Assembly (NCBI GenBank): GCA_934098505.1
Contig: CAKOOR010000004.1
Span: forward strand, 54,458-118,457
Direction: 5' to 3'
DNA: 64,000 nt
From: an uncultured Bacilli bacterium
GTDB taxonomy: Bacteria > Bacillota_I > Bacilli_A > RF39 > UBA660
Of this stretch, positions 26,273 through 35,740 are shown one piece after another. Numbering within the stretch: position 1 is the first letter of the stretch; the number at the start of each line of letters is the position of its first letter. The notes under the pieces were generated by a model. That model had not been told where the DNA came from. It made no database searches and saw nothing but the letters and a program-made list of their open reading frames with translations. A program made the position numbers and the translations under genes.

Positions 26273-26322
26273 AAAGGAATTAGTCTAAATTAAAAAATAA
26301 TTGACTAAGTATAAAAACAATA
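26273..26322 (+). promoter_or_regulatory. Hairpin between a Shine-Dalgarno-like site and the fmt start
   Basis: GAAAGGAATTAG starts near 26272. TTAGTC (about 26280-26285) can pair with GACTAA (about 26303-26308), and the ATG is at 26323 with no closer ribosome site. The same GAAAGGAATTA plus hairpin layout occurs before the GT2 gene at 7085. Confidence 0.4.
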
Positions 26323-27252
26323 ATGAAAGATTTACGTGTCGTGTTTATGGGGACTCCCGATTTTGCTGTGCCTGTTTTAGAAAAATTAATTGCCAATACT
26401 AATGTTATTTTAGTAGTAACACAACCTGATAAAGAAGTAGGGCGTCATAAAATCTTGACACCAACGCCAATAAAAAAAGTAGCTGTAGAACATGATATTC
26501 CTGCTTTTCAACCTAGCAAAATTAGAAAGGACTATGCACCTATTTTGAAAGCCAAGCCAGATATAATTATTACTTGTGCCTATGGGCAAATAATTCCTAA
26601 GACTTTATTAGATCTACCAAAGTTAGGTTGCATTAATGTTCATGCTTCCTTATTACCATACTTAAGAGGTGGAGCACCACTTCATCATGCAATAATAGAT
26701 GGCTATGATACTACTGGTGTAACTATTATGTATATGGATGAAACGATGGATACCGGAGATATAATTAGCAGTGTTGCTTATGAGATTAAAGATACTGATA
26801 ATGTTGGCAATGTCCATGATAATTTAATGACCATGGGAGCTGATCTTTTAATCGAAACTTTACCTAGTATAATTGCTGGTACTAATAAACGCATTAAACA
26901 AGATAATGTTAAAGCAACCTATGCATATAATATATCAAGAAGTGATGAACATCTTGACTTTACTAAAGAAGGCATTACTATAGATAGAAAGGTTCGTGGT
27001 CTAAATCCATGGCCACTTGCTAATACTTGCTTTGATGAAGAAGAAGTAAAAATAATTAGTGGTTACTTTATAAAAGGAAAATCAACTCCTAATACCATAA
27101 ATGTCGTAACTAAAGACTCTTTAGGAATCGGTTGCAGTGATGGCATTTATTATGTAACTGCCATTAAGCCAAGTGGTAAAAAAATAATGGATATAAAATC
27201 ATATTTAAATGGTATGGATAAAGAAAAATTATTAGCTAAAAAAATTAGTTAA
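26323..27252 (+). CDS. fmt: Methionyl-tRNA formyltransferase
   Basis: This 309-residue enzyme adds a formyl group from 10-formyl-THF to initiator Met-tRNA. It shows VFMGTPDFAVPVL, the formyl-binding NVHASLLPYLRGGAPLHHA and ETMDTGDI, with a C-terminal OB-like domain containing LNPWP. Length is normal. It is followed closely by a CDP-alcohol phosphatidyltransferase. The leader hairpin is unusual. Confidence 0.98.
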   Translation: MKDLRVVFMGTPDFAVPVLEKLIANTNVILVVTQPDKEVGRHKILTPTPIKKVAVEHDIPAFQPSKIRKDYAPILKAKPDIIITCAYGQIIPKTLLDLPKLGCINVHASLLPYLRGGAPLHHAIIDGYDTTGVTIMYMDETMDTGDIISSVAYEIKDTDNVGNVHDNLMTMGADLLIETLPSIIAGTNKRIKQDNVKATYAYNISRSDEHLDFTKEGITIDRKVRGLNPWPLANTCFDEEEVKIISGYFIKGKSTPNTINVVTKDSLGIGCSDGIYYVTAIKPSGKKIMDIKSYLNGMDKEKLLAKKIS

Positions 27253-27299
27253 ATAAAATAAAAACAAGGATTTATTAAAAAATAGGGTGGTTTTTAATT

Positions 27300-28085
27300 A
27301 TGCTTAACAAAGATGAAAATGAAAAGACAATAGAAAACGATAAACTAAAGAAAAAAATCATGGTTAACATGATTACGGCTTTAAGAGGTATTGGCGGTAT
27401 TCTACTTATACCAATTTTTACCGTGTATGGAAGTATTCCCGCTGCCGCTTGGTTTCTAAGCTTCATGGCAACGGATTGGATTGATGGTTACCTTGCTCGT
27501 AAATATGAAGTTTCGACCTTTTTTGGTGCTTTACTAGACGGGATGTTTGATAAATTATTTGGTTTCATTTCCTTTTTTCTTCTTGCTAGTATTTGTCCTA
27601 GTTACATCATACCGGCTTTATTTGAAGCTGGCATCTTAAGCTATGGCCTTTACAGTGCATCTAAGGGCAATAATATTAAATCGACCTTAGTAGGCAAAGC
27701 TAAGATGTGGTTTTTAGCCTCCTCAGTTCTTCTTGGCCTTTTAAATACTGATTATGTTGCTTTAGAAAATCTTTTTCAAACCATTAATTTAGCCCAAGTA
27801 CCGCTTGCTAGTCTTATAAAATTAGAGCATGTCAGCAAAAATGCCTTAATTGGTATGGAAGCCTTAAGTTTAACTAGCTACGTTGTTAAAGACCAAATAG
27901 AAGATACTAAAACCGAAGAAAAAGTTCCTTTGAAAGTCAAAGAAATAAAAGAAGTTCTTTTGACAAGAGATGAAAAAACAAAAGAAGAAGTAGAGAAACG
28001 TCTTTTTGATACTGCATATTATGAGGAAAATAAAGATAAACCTTTAAGCTTATTACTTAATTTAAAGAAACATGAAAATATTTAA
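27300..28085 (+). CDS. CDP-alcohol phosphatidyltransferase (PgsA-like)
   Basis: This 261-residue membrane enzyme carries the full signature D-x2-DG-x2-AR-x8-G-x3-D-x3-D in DWIDGYLARKYEVSTFFG, with ALLDGMFDK completing the metal site. About five helices follow, then a charged cytoplasmic C-terminal tail of about 65 residues that is longer than in PgsA. The alcohol could be glycerol-3-phosphate (phosphatidylglycerol synthesis) or another. GGGTGG about 9 nt upstream of the ATG serves as ribosome site. Confidence 0.9.
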   Translation: MLNKDENEKTIENDKLKKKIMVNMITALRGIGGILLIPIFTVYGSIPAAAWFLSFMATDWIDGYLARKYEVSTFFGALLDGMFDKLFGFISFFLLASICPSYIIPALFEAGILSYGLYSASKGNNIKSTLVGKAKMWFLASSVLLGLLNTDYVALENLFQTINLAQVPLASLIKLEHVSKNALIGMEALSLTSYVVKDQIEDTKTEEKVPLKVKEIKEVLLTRDEKTKEEVEKRLFDTAYYEENKDKPLSLLLNLKKHENI

Positions 28086-28169
28086 TAATATCACCTTTTA
28101 AAAACTTGCTAAAAATAAATAAATATGATAAAAACTTATTAGATAGATAAATGGTAAGGAAAAAAGATT

Positions 28170-29015
28170 ATGGTAGGAATGGTAATAGTAAATTATAATG
28201 ATTATAAAACGACGGAAAGGTTATTAGAGAATGTTAAAAATTATAAAGTTTTACAAGAAATAGTAGTAGTTGATAACAAAAGTACTGATGATTCACTTAA
28301 AAACTTAAAAAAATTACAAAGCAAGAAAATAACTATTATCGATAGTGGCGCTAATAAAGGATATAGTTACGCCTTAAATGTGGGTTGCAAATACCTAATT
28401 AACAAATATAAAAAATTAAATATTGTTATTTCAAATAGTGACATCATTATTGATAGTGAAAATGATATTAAAGATCTAAATGCTCATCTAAGTGAGAAAA
28501 ACGTTATAGTTGGTCCCACTATTATTCAAGGTAACGACTTAAATAGAGGCTTTAAAATTCCAACTCCATGGCAAGATATTAAACAAAATATTGTCTTTTG
28601 GGGAAAAAGAGTTTTAACAAATGAATTAAATTATCCTAATGATTACTATCATAAAGATATAAGTAAAGTTGATACTGTTTCCGGTTGTTTCTTTATGATA
28701 ACTAGTAAACATCTAGAAGATATGAACTACTTCGATGAAAATGTTTTCCTTTATTACGAAGAAAATATTATGGGTATTAAAACTAAAAAATTAAAGAAAA
28801 ATATTATCGTATGTAATAATATTGATGTCATTCATGACCATTCTGTTTCTATTGATAAAAGTTTAAAAAGAATAAAGAAATATGATGCCTTAAAGACCAG
28901 TCAGGAGTATTTTGAAAAGACTTATAATAATGCTAATAAATTAGAATTATTTTTCTTAAAAATATTTAGATATTTAACCAGAATTTTATTACTTATAAAG
29001 TATACAATAGATTAG
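28170..29015 (+). CDS. GT2 glycosyltransferase, rhamnosyltransferase-like
   Basis: This 281-residue GT-A enzyme has VIVNYNDYKTTERLL, VVDNKSTDDS and VISNSDIII in place of a strict DxD, then TVSGCFFMI and DENVFLYYEE, a pattern of WbbL/RfbF-type rhamnosyltransferases. It stands just before the ABC exporter genes, separated by a strong terminator, so it is probably its own transcription unit. Confidence 0.88.
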   Translation: MVGMVIVNYNDYKTTERLLENVKNYKVLQEIVVVDNKSTDDSLKNLKKLQSKKITIIDSGANKGYSYALNVGCKYLINKYKKLNIVISNSDIIIDSENDIKDLNAHLSEKNVIVGPTIIQGNDLNRGFKIPTPWQDIKQNIVFWGKRVLTNELNYPNDYYHKDISKVDTVSGCFFMITSKHLEDMNYFDENVFLYYEENIMGIKTKKLKKNIIVCNNIDVIHDHSVSIDKSLKRIKKYDALKTSQEYFEKTYNNANKLELFFLKIFRYLTRILLLIKYTID

Positions 29016-29021
29016 TAACCA

Positions 29022-29045
29022 AGATTAGAGAAATCTAGTCTTTTT
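29022..29045 (+). terminator. Intrinsic terminator with GAAA tetraloop
   Basis: AGATTAGA (29022-29029), loop GAAA, TCTAGTCT (29034-29041, one G-U) and a T-run make a classic terminator. Downstream, the exporter leader has an ATACCAAA/TTTGGTAT inverted repeat (29162-29169 / 29197-29204) of unknown role and no clear promoter. Confidence 0.9.
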
Positions 29046-29226
29046 AATTTAGGCTGACATTTTACTGAAGGTAAAATAATTTAAATAAGATTACAAAATA
29101 ATACGATTTTTCTTAATTAAAGGTTTTTTAAAACTAAAATATATGGTAACATATTAAGTAGATACCAAAGAGTAGAAAGTATTAATAAAAGGCAAATTTG
29201 GTATATTAAATATAAGGATGATGATA

Positions 29227-29970
29227 ATGAAAAATAAAAAAAGTGATATAGCAATTGATGTTAATCATGTTACTAAGACATTTAAACTTTATTCTGATAA
29301 ACCTCAAACTTTAAAAGAAAGATTGGTAAGAGGGTGGAAAAACAAAACAGAGGAAAGAACAGTCTTAAAAGATATAAATCTTGAAATTGATAAAGGTGAA
29401 ACTGTAGCCTTAATCGGGGTTAATGGTAGTGGTAAATCTACTTTATTAAAATTAATGACTAAGATTATTTATCCTAATAAAGGAACTTTAAAAACTTATG
29501 GCAAGTTAACTTCTCTTTTAGAACTAGGAGCAGGATTCCATCCTGACTTTACAGGCCGCGAAAATATTTACTTTAATGCTGCCATCTTCGGTCTTACTAA
29601 AAAAGAAATCGATGATAGATTACAAAGTATTATTGAATTTAGTGAACTAGGAGATTTTATTGACAGTCCAGTGCGTACTTATTCATCAGGTATGTATATG
29701 CGTCTAGCTTTTAGTGTTGCCATTAACGTAGATGCCGAAATCCTACTTATTGATGAGATTTTAGCAGTAGGCGACCAACATTTCCAAGATAAATGCTTTA
29801 CTAAATTAGAAGAATTAGCTAAAAGTAAAATGACTATTGTTATTGTAAGCCATAGCTTAGATTCAATAAAGAAATTATGCAACCGTGCTATATGGATTAA
29901 TGAAGGCAAAGTAGCCATGGACGGTAAGTGTAGCGAAGTAATCGATGAATATTTGAAAGTTTGCGGGTAG
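29227..29970 (+). CDS. Polysaccharide ABC exporter, ATPase subunit (Wzt/TagH type)
   Basis: This 247-residue ATPase has an N-terminal KTFKLYSDKPQTLKERL, Walker A GVNGSGKST (about 65-72), the LLELGAGFHPDFTGREN stretch typical of polysaccharide and teichoic exporters, signature YSSGM and Walker B ILLIDEILAVGD. It lacks the C-terminal carbohydrate-binding domain of some Wzt proteins. The third ATG (29227) is chosen as it lies about 9 nt after AAGG; earlier ATGs are at 29218 and 29221. It acts with the following permease. Confidence 0.95.
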   Translation: MKNKKSDIAIDVNHVTKTFKLYSDKPQTLKERLVRGWKNKTEERTVLKDINLEIDKGETVALIGVNGSGKSTLLKLMTKIIYPNKGTLKTYGKLTSLLELGAGFHPDFTGRENIYFNAAIFGLTKKEIDDRLQSIIEFSELGDFIDSPVRTYSSGMYMRLAFSVAINVDAEILLIDEILAVGDQHFQDKCFTKLEELAKSKMTIVIVSHSLDSIKKLCNRAIWINEGKVAMDGKCSEVIDEYLKVCG

Positions 29971-29978
29971 GTGAGAAT

Positions 29979-30755
29979 ATGAATGTATTTAAAGAATTAT
30001 ATCAATATCGAGAACTATTAAAAACTAATGTCAAAAAAGATATAAGAGGTAAATATAAAGCATCATTTTTAGGGGTCTTATGGTCATTTATTAATCCTTT
30101 ATTACAAGTACTTGTATATGCTATTGTATTTCCTTATATTATGAAAGTACAAACGGAAAATTATCTTGTTTTCTTGATATGTGGCATTATTCCTTGGACT
30201 TGGTTTACTACCGTTATTAGTCAAGGAACAACTTGCATTACCAATAATGCAAACCTTATTAAAAAAGTATATTTTCCTCGTGAAATACTTCCAATATCCA
30301 TAGTAACTAGTGGTTTAATTAATTTTTTAATATCATGTGTAATTATTCTTCTTTTTGTATTACTAGGAGGATGCGGTATTAGTTGGCATTTAATATTCTT
30401 ACCATTTATCGCTTTAGTTCAATACGTAATATCACTAGCTATCATTTTCTTACTAAGTGCCTTTAATGTTTATGTTAAAGATGTTGAATACATGGTAACC
30501 TTCATTATTAACTTATTCTTCTACGCAACGCCAGTTTTGTATTCGACAGAAATGTTTCAAGGATCATGGATGATTTGGTTATTTAGGTTAAATCCAATGG
30601 CTCATTTAATTAATGCGTATCGTGATATCTTCTATGTTCACCATATACCACAGCTAGGTAATTTAACAGTATTACTAGTTATTGGCATTGTAATTTTAAT
30701 ATTGTGTTATAAAGTATTTAAAAAACTAGAAAAAAGATTTGCTGAGGAAGTATAG
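29979..30755 (+). CDS. Polysaccharide ABC exporter, permease subunit (Wzm/TagG type)
   Basis: This 258-residue protein has six helices, an N-terminal amphipathic region LLKTNVKKDIRGKYKASFLGVLW, and FYATPVLY followed by LNPMAHLINAYRDI, all typical of ABC-2 polysaccharide permeases. The ATG at 29979 follows GTAGGTGAG; the TTG at 29961 is less likely. It moves lipid-linked glycan across the membrane with the ATPase. Confidence 0.95.
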   Translation: MNVFKELYQYRELLKTNVKKDIRGKYKASFLGVLWSFINPLLQVLVYAIVFPYIMKVQTENYLVFLICGIIPWTWFTTVISQGTTCITNNANLIKKVYFPREILPISIVTSGLINFLISCVIILLFVLLGGCGISWHLIFLPFIALVQYVISLAIIFLLSAFNVYVKDVEYMVTFIINLFFYATPVLYSTEMFQGSWMIWLFRLNPMAHLINAYRDIFYVHHIPQLGNLTVLLVIGIVILILCYKVFKKLEKRFAEEV

Positions 30756-30756
30756 A

Positions 30757-31611
30757 ATGTTTAGCTTTATCATTTTACATTATAAAAATATTGAGGAAAC
30801 TATTGAATGTTTAACCTACTTACAAAAATTAGATTTAAGTAATAGTCATATTATTATTGTTGATAATAATACCTTGTCTACTAGTGAAGAAAAAATTATT
30901 AAGAAATTTACAAAAGATATTTTAAAACTTGATCAAAATTATGGGTTTGCTAAAGCTAATAATAAAGGAATAGAATATGCTAAAAAGAAATATAACTCAA
31001 AATTTTATATCGTTATGAATAATGATGTTTATATTAATGATAAAAACTTTTTAAATATTATTGGTAATGATTATGAAAGTTATCACTTTGATATGTTAGG
31101 GCCTTCTATTACATCACCTAGTGGGGAATCAGTTAATCCTTTTCCTGTTATCAAAGATGAAGAGAGTTTAACTAAGGAAATAAAAAGATGTGAGAAATTA
31201 ATCAAGATATATAGCCATTCAATTAGTTATTATCTATTACAAACGGGTATTAAAGTAAAACATCTCTTAAAAAAACCAGTCGTGCCAACAAATGGTAATA
31301 AAGTATTAACTAGTTCTCCATTACATGGCTGCTGTATAATATTTAGTAAGGACTATATCGATAAATATAAATATCCATTTTATAATGAAACCTTCTTATT
31401 TCATGAAGAAGAATTCTTATATCAACGAGTAATAAAAAATAATTTAATAAGTGTGTATGATCCTAAACTTACTGTATTTCATAAAGAAGGATCTAGTATA
31501 AAGAAAAGTAATAAAAAGGAAAGATTAAGCAAATTATTTAGAGAAAAGACTAGATTAAAGTCGTTGTATGTGTTACTTGATGTAATGCAGGGGAGAAGTA
31601 AAGATGAATAA
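30757..31611 (+). CDS. GT2 glycosyltransferase
   Basis: This 284-residue GT-A enzyme begins MFSFIILHYKNIEETIECL and has VDNNTLST, NYGFAKANNKGIEYA and VMNNDVYI, features of the rhamnosyl or galactofuranosyl type GT2 group. A GAGGAAG site 6 nt before the ATG at 30757 fixes the start; an upstream TTG (30739) lies inside the permease gene. It overlaps the next gene by 8 nt. Confidence 0.9.
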   Translation: MFSFIILHYKNIEETIECLTYLQKLDLSNSHIIIVDNNTLSTSEEKIIKKFTKDILKLDQNYGFAKANNKGIEYAKKKYNSKFYIVMNNDVYINDKNFLNIIGNDYESYHFDMLGPSITSPSGESVNPFPVIKDEESLTKEIKRCEKLIKIYSHSISYYLLQTGIKVKHLLKKPVVPTNGNKVLTSSPLHGCCIIFSKDYIDKYKYPFYNETFLFHEEEFLYQRVIKNNLISVYDPKLTVFHKEGSSIKKSNKKERLSKLFREKTRLKSLYVLLDVMQGRSKDE

Positions 31612-33520
31612 AAAGATATCTGTAATTGTAGCTGTTTACAATACTGAAAAATATGTAGAAAGATGTTTGAATTCTTTGTTAAATCAAACCTATCAAAATT
31701 TAGAAATAATCGTGGTTGAGGATGGTTCAACCGATAATTCTAAAGAAGTTTTAAAAAAATATTCTCACAATGATAAAGTGAAGCTAATTTATAATAAGAA
31801 AAATAGTGGACTTTCTTATTCCAGAAATATAGGTTTAGAAAATGCAACAGGCAGTTATATTGGCTATATTGATTCAGATGATTATGTTGATTTGGATTAT
31901 TATGAAAAACTAATGCAATCTATTATAGATACTAAAGCTGAAATTGCTATTTGCGATATAAAAGTGGTAGATGAAGATACTAATACAGAAGTTATATCTA
32001 GATGTTGCAATAACGATGAATTTAGTGTTTATAATGTTGTAAATAATGGTCTTGCTGCTAGTGCTTGCAATAAGTTGTTTAAAAAAGAACTAATTAGTAA
32101 ATATAAATTTGCTGAAGGAAAAGTAAATGAAGATATAGCCGTTGTTATTCCAACTTTAGTAAATGCTAAAAAGATAACTTATGCTAACACATATTATTAT
32201 TATGTTCAAAGAGGTGGCTCTATTCAAAATAGTGGCTTTAGTGATAAAAGATTTGATATATTTTATGGCGTTAAAACTACTTTAGAAAGAATTAAAGATA
32301 ATAAAGATTATGAATCTTTAAAGGATGCTATTGTTTATAACCAGTTAATTGTTTTATTAATATATGTAATTCCAAAAGAAAAAAAATTCTTACTACGATA
32401 TCGGATTTTAAAAAAATATTATGATTTAATTAAGGAATATGATATTAAAAGTAACAAACTATATCAACAATTTTTACAGCAAGAGTCGAAAATCAATAGA
32501 ATTTATTACTCTAACTTAGTTAATTTAAATGTAAGAAAATTATTTATCCTAGATAACCTTTTGATCAGTTTATATCATTTATTACGAGATATTAAACACC
32601 TAAAGTACAAAAAAATAATTCCTGATATTTCTTTAAGCAACATTGAAACATGTGCAAAAAGACAGAGCAGTTATAATAAACCAGATCTAAAAATATCCGT
32701 CATCATTCCTAATTATAATTATGCTAAATTTTTATTTGAACGAGTTTATAGTATTTTAAATCAAAATTACCCAATTTATGAATTAATAATATTAGATGAT
32801 TGTTCCACTGACAATTCTTTAGAAATTATTAACCAAATAGTTTCTAGTATCAATAAATATATTAACGTTAAAGTAGTTCTTAGCGAAAAAAATAGTGGTA
32901 ATGCTTTTAGTCAGTGGCAAAAGGGATTTAAATTAGCCAGTGGCGACTATGTTTGGATTTGTGAAGCCGATGATTACTGTAAAAAGAATTTTTTAAGAAA
33001 AGTCACGAAACCGATAAATCAAAACAGTAATATCATTATTAGTTATGCTGATACCGGTTTTATAGATAGTACTGGAACTATTGTAAAAAAATCTTTAATT
33101 GATCAAATAGATCTATTAAAAACTGGCCATTGGCAAAAAAATTATATCAATACTGGTCAAGATGAAATAGATAATTATACTTATCTTAATTGTACTATTC
33201 CAAATGTTTCAGGAATAATAATAAAGAAAGACGACTATGAGGATATATTAAATATATCTAAAACTTTTAAGCAATGTGGTGATTGGTACTTTTACCTTAA
33301 CGCTTTACAACGTGGTAAGATTGCTTTTAATAAAAAAACACTTAACTACTATCGCTTACATGGTAATAATATTAGTTCTACTATGAATAGAAAAAAACAT
33401 TTATTAGAAATAAAAAAAATATATTCTCACTTAAAAAACAATAATAATATGAGTGAAGAGCAACAAAAAAATATGCAAGAGAGATTAACTTTTTTAGAAC
33501 AAGTGTGGGGTATTAAATAA
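31604..33520 (+). CDS. Two-domain glycosyltransferase (GT2-GT2)
   Basis: This 638-residue protein has two GT-A domains in tandem. The first (1-230) has SVIVAVYNTEKYVERC, VEDGSTDNS and YIDSDDYV. The second (from about 362) has SVIIPNYNYAKFL, LDDCSTDNS and VWICEADDYC. A helical linker of about 130 residues joins them. Two different additions or a repeating disaccharide are plausible. The second domain is close in sequence to the first domain of the next protein, so one arose by duplication. Confidence 0.93.
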   Translation: MNKKISVIVAVYNTEKYVERCLNSLLNQTYQNLEIIVVEDGSTDNSKEVLKKYSHNDKVKLIYNKKNSGLSYSRNIGLENATGSYIGYIDSDDYVDLDYYEKLMQSIIDTKAEIAICDIKVVDEDTNTEVISRCCNNDEFSVYNVVNNGLAASACNKLFKKELISKYKFAEGKVNEDIAVVIPTLVNAKKITYANTYYYYVQRGGSIQNSGFSDKRFDIFYGVKTTLERIKDNKDYESLKDAIVYNQLIVLLIYVIPKEKKFLLRYRILKKYYDLIKEYDIKSNKLYQQFLQQESKINRIYYSNLVNLNVRKLFILDNLLISLYHLLRDIKHLKYKKIIPDISLSNIETCAKRQSSYNKPDLKISVIIPNYNYAKFLFERVYSILNQNYPIYELIILDDCSTDNSLEIINQIVSSINKYINVKVVLSEKNSGNAFSQWQKGFKLASGDYVWICEADDYCKKNFLRKVTKPINQNSNIIISYADTGFIDSTGTIVKKSLIDQIDLLKTGHWQKNYINTGQDEIDNYTYLNCTIPNVSGIIIKKDDYEDILNISKTFKQCGDWYFYLNALQRGKIAFNKKTLNYYRLHGNNISSTMNRKKHLLEIKKIYSHLKNNNNMSEEQQKNMQERLTFLEQVWGIK

Positions 33521-33521
33521 A

Positions 33522-35732
33522 ATGAAAAATGAAGTAAAGAAAATGATATTAAAAGTAACACCAAACGGTGTATACGAAAAATATAAAAAAGCGAAAAATA
33601 ATAGACATGTAACAATATATAAAAAGAATAGTAAATTTCATAAATATAATGATCAATATAAAAAAGTATCTGTAATTATACCAAACTATAATTATGAAAA
33701 ATATATTGAAGAAAGAATAGATTCAATACTTTTTCAGACTTATCCAATTTATGAATTAATAATTCTAGACGATAAATCAACGGATAATTCCGTAGCAAGA
33801 ATCGAAGAAATAATAAAAAAGCATGCGGAAATTTCTATAAAATTTGTAAAAAATGAAAAAAACAGTGGTTCTGTATTTAGTCAATGGCAAAAAGCCTTTA
33901 CTCTAGCAACAGGGGATTATGTTTGGATTGCTGAAGCCGATGATAGTTGTAATAGTCACTTTTTAGAAAATATTATGCGTAGTTTTGAAGATGAAGAAGT
34001 CGTTTTATCTTATGCTGAGAGCATGCGTATAGATGAAAATAATCGAATTATAAGTGATGATTGCAGAGACTGGATGTTGGCAGTCAGTAAAACCAAATGG
34101 CTCCATAGTTATATTAATGACGGCAAAGAAGAAATAAGAAATGCTTTAGCCATTTGTAATACAATTCCCAATGTATCTGCCGTAGTCTTCAAAAAGGGAA
34201 ACCAAGTTGAGATCATCGAAGCAGCAAAAAAATTTAAAATAAGTGGCGATTGGTTCATTTATTACACTCTGCTTAGTTCAGGCAAAATAGCTTACTGTAG
34301 TAAAAGTCTTAATTATTTCCGCAAACATTCTAAATCAACAAGTACCGTAACATCACGCGAAGTTGAAATAAGAGAACTTTTAACAATTCAAAGCGATATT
34401 AGAAAAAAATTTCAATTAGATAGTGAACAAATTCATAAACAATCATTTAGATATGGTGCTATCATTGGAGAAATTAGCACCGAATTTAGAAAAGAGGTAA
34501 GTAGTATGATTGCAAAAAAAATAGCTTGGATAATTCCTTGGCCAATTAAAGGTTCTGGTGGTATTAGAACAATGATTCAAAATGCTAACTTTTTAGTAAA
34601 ACAAGGTTTTGAATGTGATATTTATGTTGAAGAAGACTATGTAAGCACAAACGAATCGATGAAAGAACGTATTATTGAGTATTATGGCGAGTGTCTTGGT
34701 AATGTTTATGTTGGTATTTCTTTTCGAAAGGAATATGATTTAGCCTTTGCAACTTATTCAATAAAAACTCCAGATTATCTTTACTACATGAAAGAAAATG
34801 TTAAACGCAAAGCCTATTTTATTCAAGATTTTGAACCATGGTTTGAACCAATGGGTGGACTATATTTGGAAATGGAACATACTTATAAGTATGGATTAAA
34901 TGGTGTTAGTATTGGTAAGTGGCTGGCTTATAAATTACAGAATGAATTTAATCAGCCAATGAACTATTTTAGCTTTTGTGCCGATACAAATGTTTATAAA
35001 AAACTAAAAAATGTCAAAAAAGAGAATGCTGTTTGCTTTATTTTTCAACCAGAAAAAGCCCGTAGATGTAGTAACATTGGCATTAAAGCTTTAATCCTTG
35101 TCAAAAAATTACGTCCTGATGTTAAAATATATTTGTATGGCTCTGATGTCGATATAAAACTCGATGTCGAAATGGAAAATTTACATATAATGCCTATTGG
35201 TAAATGTAATGAATTATATAATAAGTGTAAAGTCGGCGTTTGTATGAGTTCGTCAAACCCATCAAGAATTCCTTTTGAAATGATGGCTGCTGGATTACCA
35301 GTTGTAGATTTATATCGTGAAAATAATTTATATGATATACCAGATGATGGTGTTTTATTAGCAGATACTTCTCCTGAGGCCGTAGCGACAGCCATTATTA
35401 AAATATTGGATGATACCAAATTACAAAAAAGCTTAAGTGAAGCTGGCTATAAATTTATGCAAAATTATCCGATTGAAAGAGGATTTAATGAATTTTTAGA
35501 ATTTGTAAATAATATTCTTAAAGACAAAAATGTACCAGATAGTAATGTCCAAAAAATTTATAATCATGAGCCAGTATTACCAACTAAGGAAGTAATTGAT
35601 GCCATGGATGCTATCAAAGAAATTCCTGTCGCACCTAAAAATTCATCAAAAGCAGTTAGAAATCTAGTTAGAATGAAAAGATTCATTAAAAGAAAATATG
35701 CTAGCGCTATTCACAAGATCTTTAGAGTGTAG
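33522..35732 (+). CDS. Two-domain glycosyltransferase (GT2-GT4, WsaF-like C-terminal half)
   Basis: This 736-residue protein has a GT2 domain (about 45-290; VSVIIPNYNYEKYIEERI, LDDKSTDNS, VWIAEADDSC). A GT-B domain (about 329-670) follows, starting KKIAWIIPWPIKGSGG, with AYFIQDFEPWFEP and SSSNPSRIPFEMMAAGLPVVD, resembling WsaF-type rhamnosyltransferases. An internal ATG at 34506 is preceded by AAAGAGGT, so a free GT-B protein might also be made. It sits 1 nt after the previous stop. Confidence 0.9.
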   Translation: MKNEVKKMILKVTPNGVYEKYKKAKNNRHVTIYKKNSKFHKYNDQYKKVSVIIPNYNYEKYIEERIDSILFQTYPIYELIILDDKSTDNSVARIEEIIKKHAEISIKFVKNEKNSGSVFSQWQKAFTLATGDYVWIAEADDSCNSHFLENIMRSFEDEEVVLSYAESMRIDENNRIISDDCRDWMLAVSKTKWLHSYINDGKEEIRNALAICNTIPNVSAVVFKKGNQVEIIEAAKKFKISGDWFIYYTLLSSGKIAYCSKSLNYFRKHSKSTSTVTSREVEIRELLTIQSDIRKKFQLDSEQIHKQSFRYGAIIGEISTEFRKEVSSMIAKKIAWIIPWPIKGSGGIRTMIQNANFLVKQGFECDIYVEEDYVSTNESMKERIIEYYGECLGNVYVGISFRKEYDLAFATYSIKTPDYLYYMKENVKRKAYFIQDFEPWFEPMGGLYLEMEHTYKYGLNGVSIGKWLAYKLQNEFNQPMNYFSFCADTNVYKKLKNVKKENAVCFIFQPEKARRCSNIGIKALILVKKLRPDVKIYLYGSDVDIKLDVEMENLHIMPIGKCNELYNKCKVGVCMSSSNPSRIPFEMMAAGLPVVDLYRENNLYDIPDDGVLLADTSPEAVATAIIKILDDTKLQKSLSEAGYKFMQNYPIERGFNEFLEFVNNILKDKNVPDSNVQKIYNHEPVLPTKEVIDAMDAIKEIPVAPKNSSKAVRNLVRMKRFIKRKYASAIHKIFRV

Positions 35733-35740
35733 GAGGCAAT

